Below are positions 7,950 to 17,137 of a stretch of 64,000 bases of DNA, one piece after another (the stretch's first letter is position 1; each line of letters begins with the position of its first letter). The position numbers and the translations under genes were made by a program. The stretch spans positions 1 through 64,000 of the forward strand of contig JBJLGL010000002.1 in the NCBI GenBank assembly GCA_045564915.1. Direction: 5' to 3'. The notes beneath the pieces are model-generated. The model was given only the letters and a program-made list of their open reading frames with translations. It had not been told where the DNA came from and did no database searches. Source of the DNA: JAQWRV01 sp045564915 (lineage in GTDB: Bacteria; Pseudomonadota; Alphaproteobacteria; Rhodospirillales; Rhodospirillaceae).

Positions 7950-8468
7950 TCAGCACTGCTTCCTTACTTTCTTAATATGCCCTCGTAGTTCACCTGCTGG
8001 GTAATTAGTAGTGTGTAAATTAATGTAAAGGCGGTCCTGAACCAGATAGATCATGGTCCCTTCGGTTAGTACCTCTGACCCTTTTATGGGGTTCATCATT
8101 TCACCTGGTGCAAGATCGATGATAATACCTGCCTCACCGCCTGGAGTTTGTGGGCCGTGGATATGAAGCCCAATCGCAGACGATGTAATATTACTGTATG
8201 ACACCTCCCAATTGAGTCTTAATGTGGAGCGATCTAATACCAGATCTACTCTACCGACACCTGGACTTTCCGTCACTGCGCTTTGCTCATCAGCCGAAAG
8301 TTCCGCATAAAAGGAGATCGGTGGACCCGATATGTCGTTTTCGTCGGGCGAATAGTATCCGCATTCAAAAAAGTCCTGGTTAGGTGGCGCTTGGCCAAAA
8401 GCGCTACCTAAACCGCACACCTGCGATATAATTAATAAAGGTAAGAAAGGGCTAAATTGCTTCAACAT
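7950..8468 (-). CDS. Exported CHRD-domain protein
   Basis: 172 aa with an N-terminal signal peptide (hydrophobic FLPLLIISQVCGLGSA, cleavage near AFG-Q). The rest is one CHRD domain: YAELSADEQSAV, LHIHGPQTPGGEAG and the terminal INLHTTNYPAGELRGHI are the family's hallmarks. CHRD domains are extracellular beta-sandwiches of unknown biochemical role, named after chordin. Last gene of the 13854-7950 operon, 19 nt after the secreted-repeat gene. Confidence 0.85.
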   Translation of the reverse strand: MLKQFSPFLPLLIISQVCGLGSAFGQAPPNQDFFECGYYSPDENDISGPPISFYAELSADEQSAVTESPGVGRVDLVLDRSTLRLNWEVSYSNITSSAIGLHIHGPQTPGGEAGIIIDLAPGEMMNPIKGSEVLTEGTMIYLVQDRLYINLHTTNYPAGELRGHIKKVRKQC

Positions 8469-8487
8469 GTCACTGCTTAAACACCCT

Positions 8488-9597
8488 TTAGACGCCGGTC
8501 CCTGGCATGGTCTGCCCCGATTTCATAATGGGTCGCCAGATTCGATCCGTGCTGCGTACGCCATTTAAAGCACCAGGCTCCTGATCACGGTTGTTGGTGT
8601 ACAGTAGCCATCCCCGGTGCGTCCACTGTCGGGTTCCATCCTCATGAGTGACGATTGACCATTGTCCCACGGGCCTTGCGTCTGGCGCCGCCAGAACTAC
8701 GGACCAATCGAAGGGACGGTCCATGCCGTTCTCGGCGCGTGGTTGAAATCCGTTATTTCCTCCCGGAATAAACACATGGGCATATATGGTTTTTCCGCTG
8801 GAATCGGCTAGCAGTTCGCCACCGTCGGATTGCTCGTATGTGACCCAGTGAGGTACTGGTGGAGATGGCTCCAGAATCACGGCCTTTTTGTTCTGTATTC
8901 CGTGCCCTTCTATATCACCGGGTTTGATATCATTGGCATATAGGTAAAGCGGCTGGCTTTTGTATGCCCACTGTTGAGTTCCATCCTCACGCACCAATAC
9001 CGACCAATCTTCGTTGACCGGAACCGCTGACCAAAAAGCTTCGACTGGGCGCCAAGTCCGGCTGCAGTGCGCATCACAAACGGACTTGGTGGACTCCTCA
9101 ACGTTGGGCACGTAAAGCGTCTTGTTGTTAAGGTCAACCAGTAGGTGTCCATGTTGGGTCTTGTGGGTTGCTACCCCCGGCGGTGTAGCGATAGGTTTTA
9201 CGGCCACGTACCACCGCCGTTCTAATTCATCTCCATTGATATCGCCCGGAGCGACGTCGCGATTATAGGTATAAAGGGGTTTGCCGCGAAATGCCCATTG
9301 GAGCAATCCTCCGTCGCGCTGCAGCGTAGACCAATCACCCTTATCTTTGGATCCAGAAGAGGCAATAAGTGGAGGCCATTGAATAGCGCAGTCTTCTTTA
9401 CATGCGGATATCCCTGTTTCCTGATCGCGCGTGTATGTATACAGCGACATACCGTTAGTGTCGGACAACTGCCAGCCATAACCCCTAGGCTGTAAAATAA
9501 CTTCTTTTGGTATGTACTCTTGTGCAAATGCATAGCCTATGGTGTTCCAGGCCAAGCAGGTGAAGACTAAAATGCTAAGCTTCCCATACTTGCTCAC
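8488..9597 (-). CDS. Exported protein with three secreted-repeat (Lipoprotein_15-like) modules
   Basis: 369 aa. Signal peptide ending near residue 25 (YAFA-Q). The mature part is three imperfect copies of about 100 residues, near 35-135, 145-250 and 255-360. Each copy has a LYTYTRD or LYLYAND strand followed by PGDI/PGAL, a W-S-V/T-L core (DWSVLVREDG, QWSIVTHEDG) and a QWA/QWT + G/S + PLY or LLY strand. Copies one and two also share C-x3-C followed by W-x-P (CKEDCAIQWPP, CDAHCSRTWRP); copy three has lost the Cys pair. This is the pattern of Pfam secreted repeat of unknown function. Its start overlaps the end of the DUF1552 gene by 4 nt, indicating coupled translation and a likely shared envelope role. 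Confidence 0.8.
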   Translation of the reverse strand: MSKYGKLSILVFTCLAWNTIGYAFAQEYIPKEVILQPRGYGWQLSDTNGMSLYTYTRDQETGISACKEDCAIQWPPLIASSGSKDKGDWSTLQRDGGLLQWAFRGKPLYTYNRDVAPGDINGDELERRWYVAVKPIATPPGVATHKTQHGHLLVDLNNKTLYVPNVEESTKSVCDAHCSRTWRPVEAFWSAVPVNEDWSVLVREDGTQQWAYKSQPLYLYANDIKPGDIEGHGIQNKKAVILEPSPPVPHWVTYEQSDGGELLADSSGKTIYAHVFIPGGNNGFQPRAENGMDRPFDWSVVLAAPDARPVGQWSIVTHEDGTRQWTHRGWLLYTNNRDQEPGALNGVRSTDRIWRPIMKSGQTMPGTGV

Positions 9598-10967
9598 GTC
9601 ATTACATCCGTGATTAGTTTTGAGGTACGTAGCGATTTAGTGCCCCAAGACTGGATAGGCACTCCCATGATTTTCATTGCCGTCAAACCGACGCGTGTAA
9701 TGGGGTCGCCGCCACCAACGACGTGTAAGCCTGTCTTGACTCTTCCGCCTGCTTTACCGGCAAAAAAGATTGGGATGCCGTCGATGCTGTGCACTTTGGC
9801 GTAATTGGTTTCGCTGGAGCAAAATACCAAGCAATTATCCAGTAAGGTGCCTTCGCCTTCACGGATACTTGACAGGATTTCCAAATACGTAGCTAAGCCT
9901 TCACTGGCCTGTTTATTGAACCAATAGGCGAGGGGCTGATAACCCAGCGTAGGATCAATTACTTCCGAATGGGTCAGTAGGTGGTGAGTGTAGGTTTCAC
10001 CTGGCTTACGGACATTGGCGAAATTGTCGGTAAAGACCATGTTAAACACATTGGTTTGATTGCACGCTACCGCCATAGCAAGCAATTTTGACATCACCTT
10101 GTGGGTCTCGATAACGTTCGGCATTTCCCGTACGGAAGCAAGGCGGTCTTCTGGCGGTTCGGCTGGTTTTTCGGGAATAACGCAGGCTTCATTAGGTTCC
10201 GGTTGTTGCAGTTGCAGCGCCAACTGATTCTCTACTTGCCGGATAGATGTAAAATATTCATCCAATCTATCTTTGTCTGCTGCTCCCAATGTCTTCACAT
10301 AGTCGCGGCTCTCTTCCATAAAAGCCGACAGCACACTTTGTTTCACCATAACCATAGGGTCCGGCTGGAATTGGGTCGTGTTGGGGTCAACGAAGCCCTG
10401 ACCGAACAATCGAGCATACAAAGCGACCGGTGAAGTTTCGGCCGGTGCACGGCTATCGGTGTTGCGGGCACTATAGTTTTCACGCGCTATACCCACACTT
10501 GAAACATCAATAGTTTTGAACCGAGTATTGTTACCGATCTCATCTGCGATTAGGAGATCAAGCGTTGTATCTTGAATTTCGCGATTTCTTAGGGGGATAT
10601 TACCTGTGCGCGTTCCAACCCATCCCGTGAAATGAGTGTAGTTAGAGCGCCCATCCAAGGGCATTCCATAGCTGCTAAAAAAATTCAATTGATTCTCAAA
10701 TGGCCTAAGCGCCTCGGTCTCGGAGAGAAACTCAATGCCAGGACTGGTCTGTGTTTTCTCTGCAATACCTTCTCCGGGGGTGTGGCCCATGCCCCAATAC
10801 CATGTGCCAAATCGAACCGGCAGCGGTGCGCCGGTTGCGGCTAAAGCTGTGCCATTTTCATTTAGGAAGCAGTCAAGAAAGGGGAGAGTAACGCCAACCG
10901 TACCGCCTCCAAGAAGACCACGTAATACACGCCTTCGGCTTTTAGGCCGGGGTAAAAGCACGCTCAT
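9594..10967 (-). CDS. Tat-exported DUF1552 family protein
   Basis: 457 aa. Twin-arginine signal SRRRVLRGLLGGG at residues 10-22, then a hydrophobic stretch. Family features are FGTWYWGMGHTPGEG, NYTHFTGWVG, TSPVALYARLFG and VFCSSETNYAKVHS. DUF1552 proteins usually sit beside DUF1592/DUF1588/DUF1585 proteins, as here. Their biochemical function is unknown, and the fold relates to the DUF1501/alkaline-phosphatase-like group. The start is ATG at 10967, with AGGAGAAG upstream, overlapping the TGA of the preceding gene. That coupling matters because the preceding gene is frameshifted. Confidence 0.9.
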   Translation of the reverse strand: MSVLLPRPKSRRRVLRGLLGGGTVGVTLPFLDCFLNENGTALAATGAPLPVRFGTWYWGMGHTPGEGIAEKTQTSPGIEFLSETEALRPFENQLNFFSSYGMPLDGRSNYTHFTGWVGTRTGNIPLRNREIQDTTLDLLIADEIGNNTRFKTIDVSSVGIARENYSARNTDSRAPAETSPVALYARLFGQGFVDPNTTQFQPDPMVMVKQSVLSAFMEESRDYVKTLGAADKDRLDEYFTSIRQVENQLALQLQQPEPNEACVIPEKPAEPPEDRLASVREMPNVIETHKVMSKLLAMAVACNQTNVFNMVFTDNFANVRKPGETYTHHLLTHSEVIDPTLGYQPLAYWFNKQASEGLATYLEILSSIREGEGTLLDNCLVFCSSETNYAKVHSIDGIPIFFAGKAGGRVKTGLHVVGGGDPITRVGLTAMKIMGVPIQSWGTKSLRTSKLITDVMT

Positions 10968-12674
10968 GATTGCTTCTCCTGCATTGTGTCATTTGGTGTC
11001 CGATTGACCGAGGCCTCAACTGTAGGATCAGTATTATTGTTGTCTTGTGGAGGCGGCGATACTGCAAATAAAGCGTCGCTTAATGCTATGAGCCGCAATA
11101 GTTTTGGCAGACTATAACCATTGTCAGCAAATTCTTGTTCCAGATAGTTTAGAAGATCACGGTCTTCAAAGCTAAGGCCGCGGCCCAGGGCATAAGACGC
11201 TAATCTATTAGTGATGCATGATGTTGTTGCCGGATTAGTAGAAACCGCTCTACCTAGGCCTGCTGCATCACTGAAGGGGGGTTCCATCTAAATTACCGCT
11301 AACGTCGATAACTACGCCATTCTCGGATGTACGTAGTTGGCCGATACCATCAAGCTGTTCCAGCGCAAGGCCAATGGGATCTGTGATTTTATGACATCCT
11401 GCACAGGCTGGCTCGGTGCTATGAGCGGTCAAACGCTCGCGGGCAGTCTTATTGGGCGAGTTTGGATCCTCAAACAGAGAGAAGTCTACATCACCCGGCG
11501 GATCGGGCACCTTCTGACATAGAACGGCCTCTCTAATGGATTTGCCCCGGAGCGTCGGTGAGCTACGGCCCGGGTGCGATGCTAGTGCGGAGAAACCGAC
11601 CTGCGTAAGAATGCCAGCGCGCGGGTCGTTTTCTGAGAATTCAAAGGGGGGTCCAAGCACCATCGGAGGGCCGTTTTGTTGGAACTCTGTAGATACGTGC
11701 CAGCGCGCCCGTTATGAAAGTTCGGCGCGTGGTAAACAAGGTGCGGTAGTCTTCATTCCGCAGAATGAGGTGATCCACAATAGTCCGTAGCACCTGTTCC
11801 TTGGCATCTTCGGCAACCTGAATAGTAAACGCGGGGGGTAGATGATGCTGTCTTTCTCTAGCGTTTCATATTGATCGAAGTGCAGGAAGTCCTCAAAAAA
11901 AGCCCGCACGCCGTTATCAAAGCGATGGGATGCCATCAAGCGATCGACCTGAAACTTCAGTCCTTCTTTAGTGTGCAATTTACCCTGTTCAGCTGCTGAT
12001 AGAAGGGCTTCGTCGGGGGTTGTGTTCCACAAAAGAAAACTTAGACGCGATGCTTTGGAAAAAGAAGTAAGACGCACTTTACCCTGCTGATCTGGGTCAG
12101 GTTCCGTACGATCGGTAATGAATAAAAACTTTGTGGTGGTCAACATACCAGCGAGGCCTACAGCAATACCTCGGTAGAAATCTCCACTGACTCTTGTAGC
12201 TTTTGCAGCGGCATCTGTTACGGTTTGGATTTCGGCTGGAGTTAACGGACGCCGGTAAATGAGTCGGCCAACTTCGGCAAAATACTGGCGCGCACAAGCG
12301 TCATCTTCGGACGTTACGTTTATCGGCTTGCAGGGAAACATACTGGCGCGATATTCTTGGCTGGTAACCCTTTCAGCAATGGTCCGGGCTTCAGAGTAAT
12401 ACCGGTCAAAACCCGTTGGGGTTATGCGTGCCGTTCGTGCGCCGACGGCGAGTAATCCGTCGGTGCGTACCAGGGGGTCAGAATGACTCTCAGCTTTGAT
12501 ATGGGCACCGAAGATATCTGTGATGACATTGACGTATTGTTGGTCGGTGAGCCGCCTCATATCTGGAGGTGCTCCATTAATTCCCGGTTCTACCGGGCCG
12601 CATCCCATAAGCATTAAACCCATAGCGATAGGGAGTATTGACTGGCTTAATAGTCTGAATCTTACAAACGCCAT
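10964..12674 (-). pseudogene. DUF1592/DUF1588/DUF1585 lipoprotein gene interrupted by three poly-C frameshifts
   Basis: The reconstructed product of about 570 aa is a lipoprotein (signal with LMGC lipobox). It has a DUF1587/1592 region (MRRLTDQQYVN, RLIYRRPLTPAE, SRLSFLLWNTTPDE), then DUF1588 with a haem-like CAGCH motif (EPACAGCHKITDPIG), then DUF1585 (DAAGLGRA...TSCITNRLASYALGRG). No single frame covers it. The frame changes exactly at three runs of six C on the coding strand: 11838-11833 (needs one more C or two fewer), 11651-11646 (needs one fewer) and 11281-11276 (needs one fewer). Sequence between the breaks is clearly DUF1592 coding (AFTIQVAEDAKEQVLRTIV). The cause could be sequencing error, phase variation or decay. 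Operon position is between the unknown exported protein and DUF1552. Confidence 0.8.
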
Positions 12675-12705
12675 TTACGTCAATCCTGGTGAAATTATTC
12701 TGGTG

Positions 12706-13854
12706 TCATCTTTGTGCGGTTTGCTGATCTTTGTCGGGATGGATAACAAACGCTGCATAGGCTTTTATGTCGTACGCAGAGGACAGATGGGTGCATTTGC
12801 CTGTTTCTGGATCGGGATAACCGTCAGCCAAGGCGTGAGCAGCATGGTACATAGACGGGCAATTTGTACCCCCTGAAACATGCCCTGTCATGCCGCCAAT
12901 ATAATAGAGAAATTCTTCAACATTGTAGTACCCAGTGACCTGTCCTTTAGCTGTCGCTCCGTCAGGGCTGATCTCTAGCCTTAAACCCAGATCCTTAATG
13001 ACGGGATGCATGAAATTGTAGTTGCCATAGAACGGCAAACTTACGTCGCGACGTTCGGTGACGAGCACGCCATCCTTAATTACACCCTTTACAGTATCGT
13101 TATACCTAGGCTTGCCGTCCTTGATGTCTATGTTGTAGCTCGAATAGGGCAATGGCTGACCTAAGCCATCGAGCGCAAACTGATCGATAGACCGGTAGAA
13201 GGTAACGGTCACGTCATCTGAATTGTACGGGTCTGTTACGCCAGTAACTTCAATGAGGGTCATACCAAGCCCGCTGGTGCGACGGTTTTCATGGGCGTTC
13301 GCTTCCGGCAGGCCACCACGCCGGAATCCATAGATACATCCCAACAAACGGTACATCTGATTGTCGATACCTGGTGTACCATTGGGATGAGTGAAGTTCC
13401 CGTGCTTGCAGGTCTTAGGGGTCGGACTGCCGTCAATATTTCCGTCGATATTTGCGCCAAAAGAGTATTTCCCTTCTACCACCTTCATCGGTGGATCGGT
13501 AACCACCGTCATGTCGTGACAGACATGCGCTCCATCGGGGCCGCGGCGTGGGGTGCTGAATTGGCGAGCGAGACTCTCGATAAGACCATTCTGTGTGATT
13601 TCCGAGCGCTCTTCCTTGGGCAATCCCCGCCACCAGACCTCATCGTTAGCGACACTCAACCCCTCCGGACATTCGTCGAGGAACTTGCTATTGAAAACAG
13701 AAGTGAACCAATCGTGAACTGCAAATCCTAGAGTGATCTTATCTGCTGCAAGCCCCGGCGCAGCAGAGCTAAAGCTTGCAGCTAAGGCCCATGCGATAAT
13801 GCAGCTTGAACGTAATTCTGAACCCGGCCTTGCGTTTGGATTTGGCGACTTCAA
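12706..13854 (-). CDS. Exported protein of unknown function heading the DUF1592 operon
   Basis: 382 aa with an N-terminal signal (IIAWALAASFSSAAPGLA, cleavage near residue 37). The mature protein has eight or so Cys, several in close sequence settings suggesting disulfides (CHDM, CKHG, GCIYGF, NCPSMYH, GKCTH). It is rich in Asp/Gly and Tyr, and predicted mostly beta by eye. I do not recognise a domain. First gene of a minus-strand operon: the next gene (DUF1592) starts 31 nt downstream with an AGGA site. The operon content (exported, haem-motif and Tat proteins) suggests periplasmic or surface oxidation, but no function can be assigned. Confidence 0.75.
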   Translation of the reverse strand: MKSPNPNARPGSELRSSCIIAWALAASFSSAAPGLAADKITLGFAVHDWFTSVFNSKFLDECPEGLSVANDEVWWRGLPKEERSEITQNGLIESLARQFSTPRRGPDGAHVCHDMTVVTDPPMKVVEGKYSFGANIDGNIDGSPTPKTCKHGNFTHPNGTPGIDNQMYRLLGCIYGFRRGGLPEANAHENRRTSGLGMTLIEVTGVTDPYNSDDVTVTFYRSIDQFALDGLGQPLPYSSYNIDIKDGKPRYNDTVKGVIKDGVLVTERRDVSLPFYGNYNFMHPVIKDLGLRLEISPDGATAKGQVTGYYNVEEFLYYIGGMTGHVSGGTNCPSMYHAAHALADGYPDPETGKCTHLSSAYDIKAYAAFVIHPDKDQQTAQR

Positions 13855-14029
13855 GGCGCCCTCTCTTTCTCGTTCTAGCTTAATAGCACCATAAGAAAAT
13901 GATTATACGCTAACAGCTATCATTCAAACAGGTCCGAATTCACATCTTAGACATAGTTTAGGGGGTTTTGCGGTTTGAAGGGGCGCTAATCAGAGCAAAC
14001 ACACAGAATCAGCACTAATCTAACGACTG

Positions 14030-15526
14030 CTAAATTGGCAACTTTCGTCCCAATTCGCGGCCTAAAGCAAGGGCTGGCGTTAACATCATGCCGGGTGTAA
14101 AGACCGCTCCTAGGGTCGCGCCACTGCCTAATACCTCCCCCGTGGCGTAAAGGTTGGGAATGGCTTCACCATTCTCTTTGACTACCCTCATTTCCTCATC
14201 AACTACAATACCGACAGAGGAAGTTGCTGAGTGCCCATGGTGAATTATCGCATAGTATGGAGCTTGATCAATCTGGCTGGGCAAGTGCTGGCGTCCAAAA
14301 GTATCAGAGCCCGATTTCACACCTTTGTTGTATTGTGAGATAGCTTGCTTAAGACCTTCAGCTTTGACGCCTGCTAGCGCTGCTAATTCATCGATTGTAT
14401 TAGCCTTGTGGAACATAGGGTGTGAGTTAAACTGCTCACGCATTTTTTCTCTAGACCAACCTGGTATGCCTGGTAGCGAGGATTCGAAAATATCAGAATC
14501 AAAGACTATCGCATATCTGAACTTGTCTTGCTTAACTAGCTCTGCGGCACGTTTTTCTTGAATGGGTTCATCTTCACGCATAAAGCGATTGCCGTTATTG
14601 TTTACCCAGATTTCCCAGGGCTGCCGCGCCTGCGGTCTGGTATCAAACCGCGCATATACTTTGGCTGGGAAACTGTCGTTACTAAGAATTGACCCGGTGC
14701 CAGATCTGTGCAGCTCATGCCCGCGTAATTGACCCCCAACCGATAAAGCCAATTCTAATCCTTTACCTAAACATGTTGGGTAGGTACCCGTCGTATAAGT
14801 AGGCTGGTTTATTAGTTCCTTAAAGAGCTCGGGGTTCATTGAATACCCGCCAGTGGTGATCAATATGTGTCGTCCCTGGAAATTTCTTTCTCCATTGGGT
14901 GTTGTGGCCCGTACACCATCAATTTCCCCATCATCACCGGGGATTAAATCAGTTACGGTAGTATTCAGTTGGGTAACAACCCGACCGCTTTCCAGCTCAG
15001 GCTGCAGCTCCTTTAATATAACTTCTAGGAGATCACGGCCTTGATTTGCTCCCCACAAGTAGCGTGGTGTTGTGTAGCATTGGCGGCCGGGGCTTGTGCC
15101 AGTTACAGGATGGCCAGGCAATGCTTTAAGCCCATTCTCAAGAAGCCAGTTAATAGTGGCTGGCGCATTATCAACAGTTTGTCTGATGATATTTTCATCA
15201 GCTAAACCATCAGTCATCCGCATGATATCGTCGTAATGCTTGTCGGGTGTGTCAACAATCCCCATGGATTCCTGAAGGATGGTTCCACCCGCACTAACCT
15301 GACCATTAGCTAAATGCAGAGTTCCTCCAACGGAGTCTGCGGAATCAATCAATAAAACACGGGCACCGCGGCGGGAAGCAAAAATTGCCGCAGGCAGCCC
15401 GGCTGTACCCGCCCCTATAATGATATAATCCCAATCTACGGATGACCCTTTCTTCACTTGTGCGCTAGAGACACGGGGAGCAATAGATGCGGACAAAGCA
15501 GATCCTATAAACGCACGTCTTTTCAT
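14030..15526 (-). CDS. Tat-exported FAD-dependent dehydrogenase (fumarate reductase/ketosteroid dehydrogenase flavoprotein family)
   Basis: 498 aa from the ATG at 15526. A GTG at 15553 would add 9 residues before the Tat motif. The signal is KRRAFIGSALSASIA. The dinucleotide-binding motif is IIIGAGTAGLPAAIFA, followed by VLLIDSAD and a GGTLHLANGQVSAGG FAD loop. The C-terminal FAD motif is NLYATGEVLGSGATLGA. This is the FAD_binding_2 family of succinate/fumarate and 3-ketosteroid dehydrogenases. An exported member needs an external electron partner, and the divergent triheme cytochrome c (15701) is an obvious candidate. Substrate unknown. Confidence 0.85.
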   Translation of the reverse strand: MKRRAFIGSALSASIAPRVSSAQVKKGSSVDWDYIIIGAGTAGLPAAIFASRRGARVLLIDSADSVGGTLHLANGQVSAGGTILQESMGIVDTPDKHYDDIMRMTDGLADENIIRQTVDNAPATINWLLENGLKALPGHPVTGTSPGRQCYTTPRYLWGANQGRDLLEVILKELQPELESGRVVTQLNTTVTDLIPGDDGEIDGVRATTPNGERNFQGRHILITTGGYSMNPELFKELINQPTYTTGTYPTCLGKGLELALSVGGQLRGHELHRSGTGSILSNDSFPAKVYARFDTRPQARQPWEIWVNNNGNRFMREDEPIQEKRAAELVKQDKFRYAIVFDSDIFESSLPGIPGWSREKMREQFNSHPMFHKANTIDELAALAGVKAEGLKQAISQYNKGVKSGSDTFGRQHLPSQIDQAPYYAIIHHGHSATSSVGIVVDEEMRVVKENGEAIPNLYATGEVLGSGATLGAVFTPGMMLTPALALGRELGRKLPI

Positions 15527-15609
15527 TCTATTAAGGCCTATTCTGATAATCACGGGGGCGGGAGTATGGCGGGACTGGGCGGATTGGTCCAGTTATTGCT
15601 GTCCTTGCA

Positions 15610-15641
15610 CAAGACAGAAATTATACCTTTTGTCTGTCTTG
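15610..15641. promoter_or_regulatory. 9-bp perfect inverted repeat between divergent genes
   Basis: CAAGACAGA at 15610-15618 is repeated inverted as TCTGTCTTG at 15633-15641, with centres 23 bp apart (about two helical turns). It lies in the shared upstream region of the flavoprotein (minus, 15526) and cytochrome (plus, 15701) genes. That makes it a likely operator for a dimeric regulator. A short hairpin in RNA is the alternative. Confidence 0.5.
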
Positions 15642-15700
15642 GACTCTGGCGATTCGTCCTCTAAAATTAACTATTGAATGGGTGAGGGGTGGAGATTCGA

Positions 15701-17017
15701 ATGATGATTAAGCAATTGAAATCATTAGTGATATTCTGGTCAGTAGCCATTATATCATCAAGCAGTAATAACGCTATTGGACAAGACACTGCGGCAGGAA
15801 CAATATCTCGGGGTGAATATATTGCCCGAGCGTCTAACTGCGTCACATGCCATTCTCTCCCAAATGGGCAGCCCTTCGCTGGTGGCCTTGAGATGGCTAC
15901 CCCCCTTGGTAACATCTATGCGACTAATATCACACCAGACAAAGAAACGGGAATTGGCTCCTATACACTCAAAGAATTTGACTCTGCGATTCGCCTGGGC
16001 GTTGCGAAAGGAGGCCACCGTCTTTATCCAGCAATGCCTTATCCGTCCTACGCCAAGATTACATCAGACGACATAGAGGCGCTCTACGACTATTTTATGA
16101 ATGAAGTTCCTGCTGTGAAGCAGCGCCAACCCGAAAACAAGATTCCTTGGATTCTTAGTTTCAGATGGCCCCTAGCAATCTGGAATTTCCTATTCTTTGA
16201 TGACGCTGTATACCAAACTGTTGATGGTCAGAGTGATTCGTGGAATCGCGGTGCCTATTTGGTTCAGGGATTGGGGCATTGTGGCGCGTGCCACACACCG
16301 CGCGGCGTTGCCTTTAATGAAAAAGGACATGACGAAACGGATGAAAAATTCCTAGCTGGCGCTTTTCTAGACAATTGGTATGCATCCGATCTTACTCAAT
16401 CAAACCGTGCGGGCATGGGTCGCTGGTCCGTCTCAGAGATTGCGCTTTACCTCAAGACGGGCCGCAATGTGCATTCCACTGCATTTGGCACCATGGATGA
16501 GGTAATCATTAACAGCACACAATATTTGACAGATGATGATATCGCCGCAATGGCAACATATCTTATCTCGTTACCCCCCGCACATAATGAAGGTGGTAAT
16601 TATGTCCTAGATGAAAAAACCTATGCAGAGCTCAGAGGCCCGGAACGTTATTCAAGTGCGGGTTCGCGCTTATTCATCCAGCATTGCGAGTCATGTCACG
16701 TCGATAGTGGCAAGGGATATCCACCTCATATACCGCCCATGGCTGGCAATCCGCCACTCATGGATCCGGATCCAGCATCGTCAATTAATATTGTGCTGAA
16801 CGGTTCATCTCGCTTGATTGTGGATGGAACGCCCGATGCGTACCGTATGCCGGGTTACCGCACGATACTAAATGATCAAGAAATTGCTGATATTGTGACC
16901 TTTATCCGGCAAGGCTGGGGGAACAATGGATCCGCTGTTATCGACTCTGACGTGGCCAAGTTACGCGAACTAACAGATCTAGCAGAAGATAGGATGCCTA
17001 TTTTGCGCATGAAGTAG
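15701..17017 (+). CDS. Exported triheme cytochrome c, dehydrogenase electron-acceptor type
   Basis: 438 aa. The ATG at 15701 has GGTGGAG 6 nt upstream. A signal peptide precedes three c-type haem motifs: CVTCH (Cys47), CGACH (Cys194) and CESCH (Cys329). Methionine ligand candidates lie in YPAMPYPSY and the MPGYR segment. The order and spacing match the cytochrome c subunit of membrane alcohol/gluconate dehydrogenases, including GLEMATPLGNIYATNITPDK and YLTDDDIAAMATYL. No dehydrogenase large subunit of the PQQ or GMC type is adjacent. Instead the divergent neighbour is an exported flavoprotein, so the pair may form a periplasmic oxidase chain. Located in the periplasm or anchored to the membrane by the uncleaved helix. 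Confidence 0.9.
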   Translation: MMIKQLKSLVIFWSVAIISSSSNNAIGQDTAAGTISRGEYIARASNCVTCHSLPNGQPFAGGLEMATPLGNIYATNITPDKETGIGSYTLKEFDSAIRLGVAKGGHRLYPAMPYPSYAKITSDDIEALYDYFMNEVPAVKQRQPENKIPWILSFRWPLAIWNFLFFDDAVYQTVDGQSDSWNRGAYLVQGLGHCGACHTPRGVAFNEKGHDETDEKFLAGAFLDNWYASDLTQSNRAGMGRWSVSEIALYLKTGRNVHSTAFGTMDEVIINSTQYLTDDDIAAMATYLISLPPAHNEGGNYVLDEKTYAELRGPERYSSAGSRLFIQHCESCHVDSGKGYPPHIPPMAGNPPLMDPDPASSINIVLNGSSRLIVDGTPDAYRMPGYRTILNDQEIADIVTFIRQGWGNNGSAVIDSDVAKLRELTDLAEDRMPILRMK

Positions 17018-17137
17018 TAATCCTCAGAATCGCTTGAGGGAGACGATTGCGGGAAAAAATAAAGGCGTTCGCTAAAATGGATGAGTACGTTTCTTTGTCA
17101 TTATGATTTTGACTCTTTCCAGAGCGTTGTTCATGCC

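Noticed and set aside
10101..10433. 110-aa plus-strand frame inside DUF1552
   Set aside because: Antisense to a confidently assigned gene with no motif of its own.
13291..13731. 146-aa plus-strand frame inside the unknown exported protein
   Set aside because: Shadow of the signal-peptide-bearing minus-strand gene.
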